DNA from: Streptomyces flaveus
Lineage (GTDB): Bacteria; Actinomycetota; Actinomycetes; Streptomycetales; Streptomycetaceae
Assembly (NCBI RefSeq): GCF_014647675.1
Contig: NZ_BMPQ01000018.1
Span: 19,780-83,779, forward strand
Length of the DNA stretch: 64,000 nt
Direction: 5' to 3'
Every line of letters begins with the position of its first letter. The first letter of the stretch is position 1. The notes beneath the pieces are model-generated. The model did no database searches and was not told the origin of the DNA. It worked only from the letters and a program-made list of their open reading frames with translations. Position numbers and translations under genes: made by a program. Below are positions 23,854 to 33,273 of this stretch, piece after piece.

Positions 23854-25371
23854 TCACCCGGCGGGCTCGAGGAATCCCTGCTCGATCAGCAGCCGGATCT
23901 GCGTGGGCGTACGGTCCCGCAGCAACACCGGGTCTTCGCCGACCAGTTGGGCAATGGCGTCCAGAATTCGCCCCGCACTGAGTGTGCCGTCGCACACACC
24001 CGCGAAACCCGCGCCCACCGTGTCCACCCTGGTGGCCCGCCGCATCCCGCGGTTCTGGCGCAGTACGACATGCTCCGGATCCTCGGCGCCGGGCAGTCCG
24101 ACCTGCTCCTGCACGATCTCGCCCGCAAGCTTGAAGTGCCCGGCGAGCAGCGCCGCGTCGTCGTGCGCACGCAGATAGTCCACGCGGTCGAAGTGCGCGC
24201 GCACCGTCTCGCCGAGCGGCTGTTCGACGGGATGCGGCCACTCCTCCACGACGACCGAGGGCTGCGCGGCCCCCGACTTGCGCAGGGTGATCCACCCGAA
24301 GCCCACGGCCCTGACCTTCCGCGTCTCGAACTCGTCGAGCCACGCGTCGTACCGCGTCTGGTATTCCACCGGATCCGCATGATGATCGCCGGCGTCTCGC
24401 AGCCACAATTCGGCGTACTGCATGACGTCCTGCACCTCGCGCTGCACGACCCACGCGTCACAGTCGCGCGGCACCCAGGACCGCAGCCGGTCCTGCCAGT
24501 CCTCCCCCTCCACGTGCTGCCAGTTGGCAAGGAACTGCGCATACCCCCCTTCGTTGAGGTGAGCGCCCGCACCTTGAACAAGCGCGCGACACAGATCGTC
24601 CCCGCCCATCCCGCCGTCCCGGTAGGTGAGCCGGGCACCCGGGGAGATGACGAAGGGAGGGTTGGAGACGATCAGGTCGTACGTCTCCTCGCCCACCGGC
24701 TCGAACAACGAGCCCTCGTGCAGCGCTGCCCCCGAGGCTCCGGACAGGGCGAGCGTGAGCGCGGTGATGTGCAGCGCGCGCGGGTTGACGTCGGTCGCGG
24801 TCACCCGCGTGGCGTGCTGTGCGGCGTGCAGCGCCTGGATTCCGGAGCCGCTGCCGAGGTCGAGGGCGGACGCGACGGGCGTACGCACCGTGATGCCCGC
24901 CAGGGTTGTGGACGCGCCGCCCACTCCGAGTACGACCCTTTCGTCACGGCTGCCGATGCCGCCGGCTCCGCCCACCGCGCAGCCCAGGTCCGAGACGATG
25001 AACCAGTCCTCGCCGCCGGGTCCGCCGTACGGCCGGACGTCGACCGTCGCCGCGACCTCGTCGCCGCCGGTCCTGGCCAGCCAGCCGCCCTCCAGACAGT
25101 CCTGAACCGGCAGTACGTCCACCACGCGCGCGTGCGGCACGGGCTGCTGCAACAGGAACAGCCGTACGAGCGTCTCCAGCGGCGTGTCGCCCCGAGTCGC
25201 CCGGAGCGCGGGCACGGTCTCGCTCCGGGCCAGCGCCGCGTACGCGGAGGCGCCCAGCAGATCGAGCAGGCCGTCGGCACTGAAGGAGGCGCTCAGGAAG
25301 GCGTCCCGCAGCCGCGCGGTGACGTCGGAGCGGTCGGTCGAGGGCAGCGTTGCCAGGCTGGTGTTACTCAC
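23854..25371 (-). CDS. class I SAM-dependent methyltransferase (PrmB/RsmC-like)
   Basis: 505 aa from the GTG at 25371. The ribosome binding site GGAGG is only one base away, so the exact start is uncertain. Residues about 160-290 are a Rossmann methyltransferase: ALDLGSGSGIQALHAAQHAT (motif I), TATDVNPRALHITALTLAL (acidic residue binding SAM) and YDLIVSNPPFVISPG. The NPPF motif belongs to enzymes modifying glutamine or adenine/guanine amino groups, including ribosomal protein, release factor and rRNA methylases. The N-terminal (1-150) and C-terminal (330-505) domains are specific to actinobacteria. Two tandem DnaA boxes lie 41-76 bp upstream of the start. Confidence 0.8.
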   Translation of the reverse strand: MSNTSLATLPSTDRSDVTARLRDAFLSASFSADGLLDLLGASAYAALARSETVPALRATRGDTPLETLVRLFLLQQPVPHARVVDVLPVQDCLEGGWLARTGGDEVAATVDVRPYGGPGGEDWFIVSDLGCAVGGAGGIGSRDERVVLGVGGASTTLAGITVRTPVASALDLGSGSGIQALHAAQHATRVTATDVNPRALHITALTLALSGASGAALHEGSLFEPVGEETYDLIVSNPPFVISPGARLTYRDGGMGGDDLCRALVQGAGAHLNEGGYAQFLANWQHVEGEDWQDRLRSWVPRDCDAWVVQREVQDVMQYAELWLRDAGDHHADPVEYQTRYDAWLDEFETRKVRAVGFGWITLRKSGAAQPSVVVEEWPHPVEQPLGETVRAHFDRVDYLRAHDDAALLAGHFKLAGEIVQEQVGLPGAEDPEHVVLRQNRGMRRATRVDTVGAGFAGVCDGTLSAGRILDAIAQLVGEDPVLLRDRTPTQIRLLIEQGFLEPAG

Positions 25372-25411
25372 GCCTCCATTGTTGCCGCTCCCGCCGACGG
25401 GACGCGTGTCC

Positions 25412-25447
25412 CTGTGGACAACATGCCGCCTGTGGACAACATGCCGG
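25412..25447 (-). repeat. two tandem 18-bp repeats, each a perfect DnaA box
   Basis: CTGTGGACAACATGCCGC and CTGTGGACAACATGCCGG follow each other directly. Each contains TGTGGACAA (25413-25421 and 25431-25439), the complement of TTGTCCACA, the preferred Streptomyces DnaA box. They stand upstream of the methyltransferase gene and may bind DnaA. Confidence 0.6.
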
Positions 25448-25528
25448 TGGCCCGGCACGCACGCGTACCGGGCCACCGTTCGGTTGACGAACGATCGGTC
25501 TCCTGGAGTCAGCCGATGTCTCCTGGGG

Positions 25529-26101
25529 TCAGCCGTTGGTCGCCGACGGCGAACCGGAGGCCGACTTGCAGCTCTCCTGCTTGGCCATCGCCTGGCCCAC
25601 CTCGCCCTCCTGCAGCTTGTTCAGGGCGACGTTGCCGCTCTGGCCCAGCTTGTCCAGCTCGGTGGCGATGTCCTTGAGTCCGTCCGCGAACTTCCCCTGG
25701 TCCTTGGTGTCGAGCGCGTCGACCTGCTTCTTGAGGTCGGCGTACGACGTGGAGATGCCGTTGAGCTCCTTGACGGCGTCCGCCTTCTTCTTCTCGCCGT
25801 TCTCGACCTCCGGCGCCCCGGCCTTGGTCACGGCGGCGCCGATCGCCTTGTAGGCGTCGGACATGTCCTGGAAGGCCTGGGAGTCCGTCTTCTGGACATC
25901 CGCCGGCGTGCTGTTGTCCGAGGTCTGCTTCTGGATGGAGGTGTTGGCGGCCTCGATCTTCTTCGCCTGCGGCTGCACCTCGTCACAGACCTCTTTGGCC
26001 CAGGAGTTCAGCTTTTCGCTGCTGTCGTCTCCGCCACATCCCGACAGCGCCAGTACCAGTACCGCACCGCCGGACAGTGCGGCCGCGAGCTTCTTGTTCA
26101 C
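25529..26101 (-). CDS. small secreted lipoprotein, helical, 190 aa
   Basis: The GTG at 26101 with AAGGGA upstream gives MNKKLAAALSGGAVLVLALS followed by GC, a clear lipoprotein signal with Cys22. The mature part is helical and Lys/Glu/Asp-rich (DVQKTDSQAFQDMSDAYKAI, ISTSYADLKKQVDALDTKDQ) with two further cysteines (VCDEV and ESCKS). It resembles small surface lipoproteins of unknown function found beside hppA in Streptomyces. No enzyme motif is visible. It follows hppA by 235 bp on the same strand. Confidence 0.75.
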   Translation of the reverse strand: MNKKLAAALSGGAVLVLALSGCGGDDSSEKLNSWAKEVCDEVQPQAKKIEAANTSIQKQTSDNSTPADVQKTDSQAFQDMSDAYKAIGAAVTKAGAPEVENGEKKKADAVKELNGISTSYADLKKQVDALDTKDQGKFADGLKDIATELDKLGQSGNVALNKLQEGEVGQAMAKQESCKSASGSPSATNG

Positions 26102-26335
26102 CGGATTGGTCCCTTCCATGGCTCTCGGCCCCGGAACATACACGCCAAGTGGGCGACACCCACGAGACGGGAGTCCGATTTGCAAAATATTGCAACCATT
26201 TGCACCAAGCGAGAGAAGGCTCACGAACCCGGCGTGAAAACCCGAGAGCGGGCGGGCGACGCGTCAAGACGCGCCGCCCGCCCGCTCGTTGAGCGGAACC
26301 TGACCAGCCGTAAGGCCAAGCCGTGGAGCAATCGC

Positions 26336-28741
26336 CTACGAAACCACCGCCGCATCCGCCGACTTGGAAACCGGCTCGGAGTTGTCTTCGTCACTCACGG
26401 CGATCCCGCGCCGCTTGGACACGTACACCGCGCCCACGATGACAGCGATCGAGAGCACCGCGATGAGGACGCGCATACCCACGCTCTTGTCCTCGCCGTA
26501 GCTGAATTTGACCACCGCGGGCGCGATGAGCAGCGCCACCAGGTTCATCACCTTCAGCAGGGGGTTGATCGCGGGACCGGCGGTGTCCTTGAAGGGGTCG
26601 CCGACCGTGTCGCCGATCACCGTGGCGGCATGGGCCTCGCTGCCCTTGCCACCGTGGTGACCGTCCTCGACGAGCTTCTTCGCGTTGTCCCACGCCCCGC
26701 CGGAGTTGGCGAGGAAGACGGCCATCAGCGTGCCCGTACCGATCGCGCCCGCGAGGAACGAGCCGAGCGCACCGACCCCGAGCGTGAACCCGATCGCGAT
26801 CGGCGTCAGTACGGCGAGCAGACCCGGTGTGGCCAGCTCGCGCAGCGCGTCCTTGGTGCAGATGTCGACGACGCGCCCGTACTCGGGCTTCTCGGTGTAG
26901 TCCATGATCCCGGGGTGCTCGCGGAACTGCCGCCGCACCTCGTAGACCACGGCCCCCGCGGACCGCGAGACCGCGTTGATCGCCAGCCCCGAGAAGAGGA
27001 AGACGACCGCGGCGCCCGCGATGAGTCCGACGAGGTTGTTGGGCTGCGAGATGTCCATCATCAGGTTCAGCGGCGCGTCCTCGCCGGTGACCGTCTCGCC
27101 CACTTCGTTCGCGGCCGTGAGGATCGCGTCGCGGTACGAGCCGAAGAGCGCCGCCGCCGCCAGGACCGCGGTGGCGATGGCGATGCCCTTGGTGATGGCC
27201 TTGGTGGTGTTGCCCACGGCGTCCAGGTCGGTGAGCACCTGCGCGCCCGCGCCCGTGACGTCACCGGACATCTCTGCGATGCCCTGCGCGTTGTCGGAGA
27301 CCGGCCCGAAGGTGTCCATGGCGACGATCACGCCGACCGTGGTGAGCAGGCCGGTACCGGCCAGCGCCACCGCGAAGAGCGCAAGCATGATCGACGTACC
27401 GCCGAGCAGGAAGGCCCCGTAGACGCCGAGGCCGATCAACAGGGCGGTGTAGACGGCCGATTCGAGACCGATGGAGATACCCGCGAGGACGACGGTGGCC
27501 GCACCGGTGAGCGAGCTCTTGCCGATGTCCCGTACGGGACGGCGGGTCGTCTCGGTGAAGTAGCCCGTGAGCTGCTGGATCAGCGCGGCCAGCACGATGC
27601 CGATCGCGACGGCGACGAGCGCGAGGATCCGCGGATCGCCACCGTTGTCCAGGATGGCCGTGTCCGTGACGCCGTCCAGGTCGGCGTACGAGGACGGCAG
27701 GTAGATGAAGACGGCCGCGGCCACCAGCACCAGCGAGATCACCGCGGAGATGAAGAAACCACGGTTGATGGCGCTCATCCCGCTGCGGTCCGCACGGCGC
27801 GGAGCCACGGCGAAGATGCCGATCATGGCGGTGATGACACCGATCGCGGGCACGATCAGCGGGAAGCCGAGCCCGTAGTCGCCGAACGCCGCGCTGCCCA
27901 GGATCAGCGCGGCGACGAGCGTGACGGCGTACGACTCGAAGAGGTCGGCGGCCATACCGGCGCAGTCGCCGACGTTGTCGCCCACGTTGTCGGCGATGGT
28001 CGCGGCATTGCGCGGATCGTCCTCCGGAATGCCCTGCTCGACCTTGCCGACCAGGTCGGCGCCGACGTCGGCGGCCTTGGTGAAGATGCCGCCGCCGACA
28101 CGCATGAACATGGCGATCAGCGCGGCGCCGAGACCGAAGCCCTCCAGGACCTTCGGTGCGTCGGCCGCGTACACCAGCACCACACAGGAGGCGCCCAGCA
28201 GACCGAGCCCCACCGTGAACATGCCGACGACGCCGCCCGTGCGGAATGCGATCTTCATGGCTTTGTGTGAGACAGCGGTGAGATCCTTTTCGGGTTCACC
28301 TTCCGCCGGAGTCGCTTCCCGTGCCGCGGCGGCTACGCGCACATTGCTGCGTACGGCGAGCCACATGCCGATATAACCGGTGGTCGCCGAGAACGCCGCG
28401 CCGATCAAGAAGAAGATCGATCGTCCGGCGCGCTGATTCCAGTCGTCCGCGGGCAGCAGCATGAGCAGGAAGAACACCACGACGGCGAATACGCCGAGGG
28501 TGCGCAACTGGCGCGTCAGATAGGCGTTCGCGCCTTCCTGAACCGCTGCCGCGATCTTCTTCATGCTGTCGGTGCCCTCGCCGGCCGCCAGCACCTGGCG
28601 TACCAGGACCCCGGCGACCACCAGAGCCGCCAGGGCGACGACCGCGATGACGATCACGATGAGTCGGTTGTCGTCGGTCAGAACCGCGGCCGCGAGGGTT
28701 GTGGGATGGTCAAACTGATGAGGGGTAGAAAGCCCCGCCAT
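26336..28741 (-). CDS. hppA: membrane-bound proton-pumping pyrophosphatase
   Basis: 801 aa with about 16 membrane segments, and AAGGAGG just before the ATG at 28741. It couples splitting of pyrophosphate to proton export across the membrane. Signature motifs: GGGIFTKAADVGADLVGKVE (pyrophosphate binding), DNVGDNVGDCAGMAADLFES, and GDTVGDPFKDTAGPAINPLL near the end. The sequence GNTTKAITKG, with Lys and Thr in place of Ala and Gly, marks the potassium-independent subclass. The upstream region carries an unexplained set of overlapping palindromes (28942-28977). Confidence 0.95.
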   Translation of the reverse strand: MAGLSTPHQFDHPTTLAAAVLTDDNRLIVIVIAVVALAALVVAGVLVRQVLAAGEGTDSMKKIAAAVQEGANAYLTRQLRTLGVFAVVVFFLLMLLPADDWNQRAGRSIFFLIGAAFSATTGYIGMWLAVRSNVRVAAAAREATPAEGEPEKDLTAVSHKAMKIAFRTGGVVGMFTVGLGLLGASCVVLVYAADAPKVLEGFGLGAALIAMFMRVGGGIFTKAADVGADLVGKVEQGIPEDDPRNAATIADNVGDNVGDCAGMAADLFESYAVTLVAALILGSAAFGDYGLGFPLIVPAIGVITAMIGIFAVAPRRADRSGMSAINRGFFISAVISLVLVAAAVFIYLPSSYADLDGVTDTAILDNGGDPRILALVAVAIGIVLAALIQQLTGYFTETTRRPVRDIGKSSLTGAATVVLAGISIGLESAVYTALLIGLGVYGAFLLGGTSIMLALFAVALAGTGLLTTVGVIVAMDTFGPVSDNAQGIAEMSGDVTGAGAQVLTDLDAVGNTTKAITKGIAIATAVLAAAALFGSYRDAILTAANEVGETVTGEDAPLNLMMDISQPNNLVGLIAGAAVVFLFSGLAINAVSRSAGAVVYEVRRQFREHPGIMDYTEKPEYGRVVDICTKDALRELATPGLLAVLTPIAIGFTLGVGALGSFLAGAIGTGTLMAVFLANSGGAWDNAKKLVEDGHHGGKGSEAHAATVIGDTVGDPFKDTAGPAINPLLKVMNLVALLIAPAVVKFSYGEDKSVGMRVLIAVLSIAVIVGAVYVSKRRGIAVSDEDNSEPVSKSADAAVVS

Positions 28742-28941
28742 TCGTCCTCCTTGACGCTTGGGCTGAGCTCAAGATGTGGACGGATTGTAGGTAGCCGAAC
28801 CTGATCAAAACAGTGCGCGGTAAGCGGAATCGTCCTTCACATGCTCTTGGGTAAATGATCCACGGACCATCATGGAACCCGAAAGGAGTAATGCCTCAAA
28901 AGCATTGACGCTTGATCCGTTGACGCGCGACAGGAAGTAAA

Positions 28942-28977
28942 CACGATCATAAGGCTGATCGTGAATTCATTCACGAT
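28942..28977. promoter_or_regulatory. overlapping palindromes upstream of hppA
   Basis: ATCGTGAATTCATTCACGAT (28958-28977) has perfect 9-bp arms. CACGATC (28942-28948) pairs with GATCGTG (28957-28963). Three CACGAT/ATCGTG half-sites thus occupy 36 bp, about 200-235 bp upstream of the hppA start. They look like an operator; the regulator is unknown. Nothing else is visible in 28742-29014. Confidence 0.5.
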
Positions 28978-29014
28978 AACGCGTGCGCAATCCACGTGCA
29001 CGAGCGCGCACGAA

Positions 29015-29041
29015 AAAGGGCCCCGCTGAGCAGGGCCCTTT
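29015..29041 (-). terminator. intrinsic terminator after the anti-sigma-type gene
   Basis: AAAGGGCCC (29015-29023) and GGGCCCTTT (29033-29041) form a perfect 9-bp stem with 9-nt loop. Read on the minus strand the stem ends in TTTTT, 22 bp after the stop of the gene at 29063. Confidence 0.75.
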
Positions 29042-29062
29042 CCGTACTGCGTGGGTGAGGGG

Positions 29063-29503
29063 TCAGGGGGCGAGCGTGGCCGGCGGCGTGGTTGGCCAGC
29101 TCATCCTGATCAGTCCGCCGTTCTCACCGGCGGTGACCTCCACGTCGTCGACGAGGCCGCTGATGACCGCGAGGCCCATCTCGTCCTCCTCGGTCTCCGC
29201 GTCCGACTCGTCGGCTCCGCCATGGGCTCCCGGCACCTCGCCGGGAGCCGTATGCGGCGCCTCGTCGCCGACCTCGATGGAGAACTGCTTCTCCTCCTCG
29301 ATCAGCAGCACCCGCACCGGCGCCGAGATACCGCCGCTCTGGTGCAGTCCGACGGCCCGCGTACAGGCTTCACCGACGGCGAGCCTGACCTCGTCGAGGA
29401 CGGCCTCGTCCACTCCGGACCTGCGCGCCACCGCTGCCGCCACCAGTCGGGCGGTCCTGACGTGCTCGGGCAGCGCGCTGAAGCGGAGTTCAACGGTGGC
29501 CAT
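29063..29503 (-). CDS. anti-sigma-type ATP-binding protein (BldG partner)
   Basis: 146 aa. Small GHKL/HATPase domain of the RsbW/SpoIIAB class: LPEHVRTARLVAAAVARRSG, then VLDEVRLAVGEACTRAVGLH with the N-box region (the usual Asn is not obvious; Glu-Ala-Cys stands there), an acidic insertion (about 80-108), and MGLAVISGLVDDVEV for the G1 box. Such proteins bind sigma factors and phosphorylate anti-sigma antagonists. It lies 142 bp downstream of bldG; in S. coelicolor the equivalent (SCO3548, as I recall) is cotranscribed with bldG and interacts with it. A terminator follows. Confidence 0.85.
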   Translation of the reverse strand: MATVELRFSALPEHVRTARLVAAAVARRSGVDEAVLDEVRLAVGEACTRAVGLHQSGGISAPVRVLLIEEEKQFSIEVGDEAPHTAPGEVPGAHGGADESDAETEEDEMGLAVISGLVDDVEVTAGENGGLIRMSWPTTPPATLAP

Positions 29504-29645
29504 GCATCCCCCTCGGAACTACGGGCGTGCTGTCAGGGGGCCGGGCCGCCGAGCCCGAACCCCCCTCGTTGACTTTCTTCCGTCCCGGACCACGGCCCGG
29601 AACCGGCCTTCGGCCAAGGGCCGCTCGGTCACGACCGAGGACCGC

Positions 29646-29987
29646 TCAGTCCGTGGCCGCTACCGCCTCCTCGACCGAGGTGTGAATCGGGAACACCTTG
29701 GTGAGGCCGGTGATGCGGAAGATCTTCAGAATGCGCTCCTGGTTGCAGACCAGTCGCAGCGAGCCCTCGTGGGCGCGCACCCGCTTCAGGCCGCCTACCA
29801 GCACGCCGAGCCCGGTGGAGTCGAGGAAGTCCACGCCCTCCATGTCGACGACAAGATGAAAACTGCCGTCGTTCACCAGCTCGACCAGCTGCTCGCGCAG
29901 CTTGGGCGCGGTATATACATCGATTTCGCCACCGACTTCGACGACCGTACGATCGCCGACGGTACGTGTCGACAGGGACAGGTCCAC
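29646..29987 (-). CDS. bldG: anti-anti-sigma factor BldG
   Basis: 113 aa STAS-domain protein, essentially the sequence I recall for S. coelicolor BldG. It starts at GTG 29987 with GGAGG upstream. The phosphorylation site is Ser57 in [18 protein letters not shown]. Also present are [20 protein letters not shown] and [20 protein letters not shown]. BldG is required for aerial mycelium and antibiotic production; its unphosphorylated form frees sigma factors by binding anti-sigma proteins. It is divergent from the helicase gene, with the two starts about 80 bp apart. Confidence 0.95.
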
Positions 29988-30067
29988 GGATCCTCCAGCA
30001 CCTTGCTATCGAGCGGTCGCCCCTCGGGACACCTCGGCGGAGCCCCCGGGACTGTTCGCCAGCCGCG

Positions 30068-32575
30068 ATGGCATTCAATCACTTACCGGCAGGCGTGCAC
30101 GACGCCTTAGGCCCATTGTCCGTCACGCCAGTGACACACTCGATGCCGATGGCCAAGAATCCCCGGTCCGATCGACCCTCGACGGACACCGCATCCCGAC
30201 CCGCTCCGAGCACGGTTCTGAACCGGCTCGCCTCGGGGCCGAGCCGGGCTTCGCGCATCACTCATACGGAGCACTTGCCCCCGCGCGAGGGCCGCCATGC
30301 CGTCTGGCCCGACCGGATCCGCTCCGAGGTCATCGCGGCGGTGCAGGCCACGGGCATCGAGCACCCGTGGGCCCACCAGGCACAAGCCGCCGAGCACGCC
30401 CTGGACGGCGACTCCGTGATCGTCGCCACAGGCACCGCCTCGGGCAAGTCGCTGGCGTATCTCGTCCCGGTGCTGTCGTGTCTGCTCGACGGCGCCGAAG
30501 CCCCTAACGGCCGTGGCACAACCGCCCTCTACCTCGCCCCGACCAAGGCCCTCGCGGCGGATCAGTGCCGAGCCGTGAAGGAAATTTCACATCCTCTGGG
30601 CAACGCGGTGCGTCCCGCCGTCTACGACGGGGACACTCCCGTCGAGGAACGCGAGTGGGTACGCCAGTACGCCAACTACGTCCTGACCAACCCCGACATG
30701 CTGCACCGCGGGATACTGCCCTCCCATCCCCGCTGGTCCTCCTTCCTGCGCGCCCTGCGCTATGTCGTCATCGACGAGTGCCACACCTACCGAGGCGTCT
30801 TCGGCTCGCACGTCGCCCAGGTACTGCGCCGGCTGCGCCGCCTGTGTGCGCGGTACGGCTCCTCGCCCGTCTTCCTGCTGGCCTCCGCGACCGCCGCCGA
30901 GCCGTCGGTGGCCGCTCGCCGGCTGACCGGCCTGCCGGTCGTCGAGGTCGCGGACGACGCCTCACCGCGCGGCGAACTGGTGTTCGCGCTCTGGGAGCCC
31001 CCGCTCACCGAACTCCACGGCGAGAAGGGAGCCCCCGTCCGCCGTACCGCCACCGCCGAGACCGCGGACCTCCTCACCGACCTGACCGTGCAGGGCGTCC
31101 GCTCGGTCGCCTTCGTACGCTCCCGCCGGGGCGCCGAGCTGATCTCGGTGATCGCCCAGGAACGGCTCGCCGAGATCGACCGTTCCCTGGCCCGGCGCGT
31201 GGCCGCGTACCGCGGCGGCTACCTCCCCGAGGAACGCCGCGCCCTCGAGCAAGCCCTCCACTCCGGTGAACTCCTCGGCCTCGCCGCCACCACCGCCCTC
31301 GAACTCGGCATCGACGTCTCCGGTCTGGACGCCGTCGTCATCGCCGGCTATCCCGGCACGAGGGCCTCGCTGTGGCAGCAGGCGGGCCGCGCGGGACGCT
31401 CCGGGCAGGGCGCCCTCGCGATCCTGGTCGCCCGCGACGACCCACTGGACACGTTCCTCGTCCACCACCCGGAGGCCCTGTTCGACCAGCCGGTGGAGTC
31501 CACCGTCCTCGACCCCGACAACCCGTACGTCCTCGCGCCCCACCTGTGCGCCGCCGCCGCCGAACTGCCTCTGACGGACGAGGACCTGCCGCTCTTCGGC
31601 CCGGCCGCCGCCGATCTGCTTCCGCAGCTGGAGGCCGCGAAGCTGCTGCGTCGCCGTACGAAGGCATGGCACTGGACGCGCCGGGAACGGGCCGCCGACC
31701 TCACGGACATCCGCGGCGGGGGCGGCGATCCGGTACAGGTCGTCGAGGCCGGTTCGGGCCGACTGCTGGGCACGGTCGACGCCGGCGCCGCGCACACCAG
31801 CGTCCACGACGGGGCGGTCCACCTCCACCAGGGCCGTACGTACCTGGTGAAGGAACTGGACCTCGAGGACTCGGTAGCCCTCGTCGAGGAGGCCAACCCG
31901 CCGTATTCGACGGTCGCCCGCGACACCACGGCCATCTCCGTCCTGGAAACGGACGTCGAAGTCCCCTGGGGCGAGGGCCGGTTGTGCTACGGCTCCGTCG
32001 AGGTCACCAACCAAGTCGTCTCCTTCCTGCGTCGTCGTGTCATCACCGGCGAAGTACTCGGCGAGACGAAACTCGACCTCCCTCCTCGTACGCTCCGCAC
32101 ACGCGCCGTGTGGTGGACGGTCACCGAGGACCAGCTCGACGCCGCCCGCGTGACCCCGGAGATCCTCGGCGGCGCCCTGCACGCCGCCGAGCACGCGTCG
32201 ATCGGCATGCTCCCGCTGTTCGCCACCTGCGACCGCTGGGACATCGGCGGCGTCTCCATCCCCCTGCACCCGGACACCCTCCTCCCGACGGTCTTCGTGT
32301 ACGACGGCCACCCCGGCGGGGCGGGCTTCGCCGAGCGCGCCTTCCACACGGCTCGCGAGTGGCTCACGGCCACCCGCCAGGCCATCGCCTCCTGCGAGTG
32401 CGAGGCCGGCTGCCCGTCCTGCATCCAGTCCCCCAAGTGCGGCAACGGCAACGACCCACTGCACAAGCGGGGGGCTGTGCGATTGCTGACGGTTCTGCTG
32501 CGGGGGACGCCGGAGGGGCGGGAGGCCGGGGCAGCCTCGGGGGCGGGAGCTGGAGGTGAGGGGGCGGAGGGGTAG
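30068..32575 (+). CDS. DEAD/DEAH-box helicase with C-terminal cysteine cluster (MrfA/YprA-like)
   Basis: 835 aa from the ATG at 30068; the frame is open further upstream into the bldG start region. Superfamily 2 helicase motifs in order: HPWAHQAQAAEHAL (Q motif), VIVATGTASGKSLAYLVPVL (Walker A), APTKALAADQ, VIDECHTYRGVFGSH (DExH box, here DECH), LLASATAAEP, and AATTALELGIDVSGLDAVVI with QQAGRAGRSGQGALAI (motif VI). The C-terminal domain holds CECEAGCPSCIQSPKCG, a metal-binding cysteine cluster as in the MrfA helicase family implicated in DNA damage repair. The last about 25 residues are Gly/Ala-rich. It reads toward the Tad cluster. Confidence 0.9.
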   Translation: MAFNHLPAGVHDALGPLSVTPVTHSMPMAKNPRSDRPSTDTASRPAPSTVLNRLASGPSRASRITHTEHLPPREGRHAVWPDRIRSEVIAAVQATGIEHPWAHQAQAAEHALDGDSVIVATGTASGKSLAYLVPVLSCLLDGAEAPNGRGTTALYLAPTKALAADQCRAVKEISHPLGNAVRPAVYDGDTPVEEREWVRQYANYVLTNPDMLHRGILPSHPRWSSFLRALRYVVIDECHTYRGVFGSHVAQVLRRLRRLCARYGSSPVFLLASATAAEPSVAARRLTGLPVVEVADDASPRGELVFALWEPPLTELHGEKGAPVRRTATAETADLLTDLTVQGVRSVAFVRSRRGAELISVIAQERLAEIDRSLARRVAAYRGGYLPEERRALEQALHSGELLGLAATTALELGIDVSGLDAVVIAGYPGTRASLWQQAGRAGRSGQGALAILVARDDPLDTFLVHHPEALFDQPVESTVLDPDNPYVLAPHLCAAAAELPLTDEDLPLFGPAAADLLPQLEAAKLLRRRTKAWHWTRRERAADLTDIRGGGGDPVQVVEAGSGRLLGTVDAGAAHTSVHDGAVHLHQGRTYLVKELDLEDSVALVEEANPPYSTVARDTTAISVLETDVEVPWGEGRLCYGSVEVTNQVVSFLRRRVITGEVLGETKLDLPPRTLRTRAVWWTVTEDQLDAARVTPEILGGALHAAEHASIGMLPLFATCDRWDIGGVSIPLHPDTLLPTVFVYDGHPGGAGFAERAFHTAREWLTATRQAIASCECEAGCPSCIQSPKCGNGNDPLHKRGAVRLLTVLLRGTPEGREAGAASGAGAGGEGAEG

Positions 32576-32811
32576 ATCGGAGCGGAGGGGTGGGGCGGCG
32601 AGAGTGTCGGCTTCCGGCCGCCGGCCCAAGCTGGGCGCCTGGGCCGGCAGGAGGCTGCCTGGCTCCACGGGAGGCTGCCGGGCCATGGCGTCCCCTCCGG
32701 TGCGGAGTCGTCTCGCTCCTGGGCGCGAGGCTGGCTCCTCCCGGCTTCTGTGCGAGGCCGACCCTCCACCGACTCCGAACCAGCCCCTCTACCGGTTCAC
32801 CCACTCTGCCT

Positions 32812-33273
32812 CTACTGGTTCACCCCCTCTCCGGACTCGGCGGCTTCGCCCGCGGGGTGAGGCGGCGCCATCACCCCCTCGGGCCCCGCCGGAGGCACCG
32901 GCCCTGCCGGTCCCGCCCGAGACCTGACCTCCGCGGTGAACGGCCCTCGCCCCGCCGCGACCCTGACGTCCGAGATCTCGCCGTAGACGGCACACCGCAC
33001 GATGCGGGTGCCCTGGGCCCGCGCCACCCGGTCCGCCCGGGCGCAGGCCGCCGTACCGCCCTCCATCCAGTGGTCCGCCGCCGCGAGCGCCGCCAAGTCA
33101 GCGGCGCCACCCGCGTGGTGACGGGTCAACACCGCTTGGCTCATCGCGAGGATGACGCCGAAGATGACGCACAGCACCGCGATCACGCCCACCGCCGAGA
33201 CGGTCGCCGAGCCCCGGTCCGAAGCGAACGCTCTCCTGCGCGAACCCCACCATCGCTCGCTTCCCTTCGTCAT
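32812..33273 (-). CDS. Rv3654c-type TadE-like secreted protein
   Basis: 153 aa from the ATG at 33273, which overlaps the previous stop as ATGA. After a basic N-terminus, DRGSATVSAVGVIAVLCVIF is a pilin-like signal and membrane segment, but the Glu expected five residues after the Gly is replaced by Ser. The middle contains AGGAADLAALAAADHWMEGG, the hallmark of the Rv3654c (TIGR03816) family; two cysteines (TAACARAD and VRCAVYG) may pair. The end is Pro/Gly-rich. It is the last gene of the Tad-type operon. A 16-bp imperfect repeat of its 3' end stands just downstream (32787-32802). Confidence 0.75.
   Translation of the reverse strand: MTKGSERWWGSRRRAFASDRGSATVSAVGVIAVLCVIFGVILAMSQAVLTRHHAGGAADLAALAAADHWMEGGTAACARADRVARAQGTRIVRCAVYGEISDVRVAAGRGPFTAEVRSRAGPAGPVPPAGPEGVMAPPHPAGEAAESGEGVNQ

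Noticed and set aside
23056..28270. Long plus-strand frames opposite the methyltransferase and hppA
   Set aside because: Low-complexity Arg/Gly/Asp translation typical of antisense frames; clear genes lie on the other strand.
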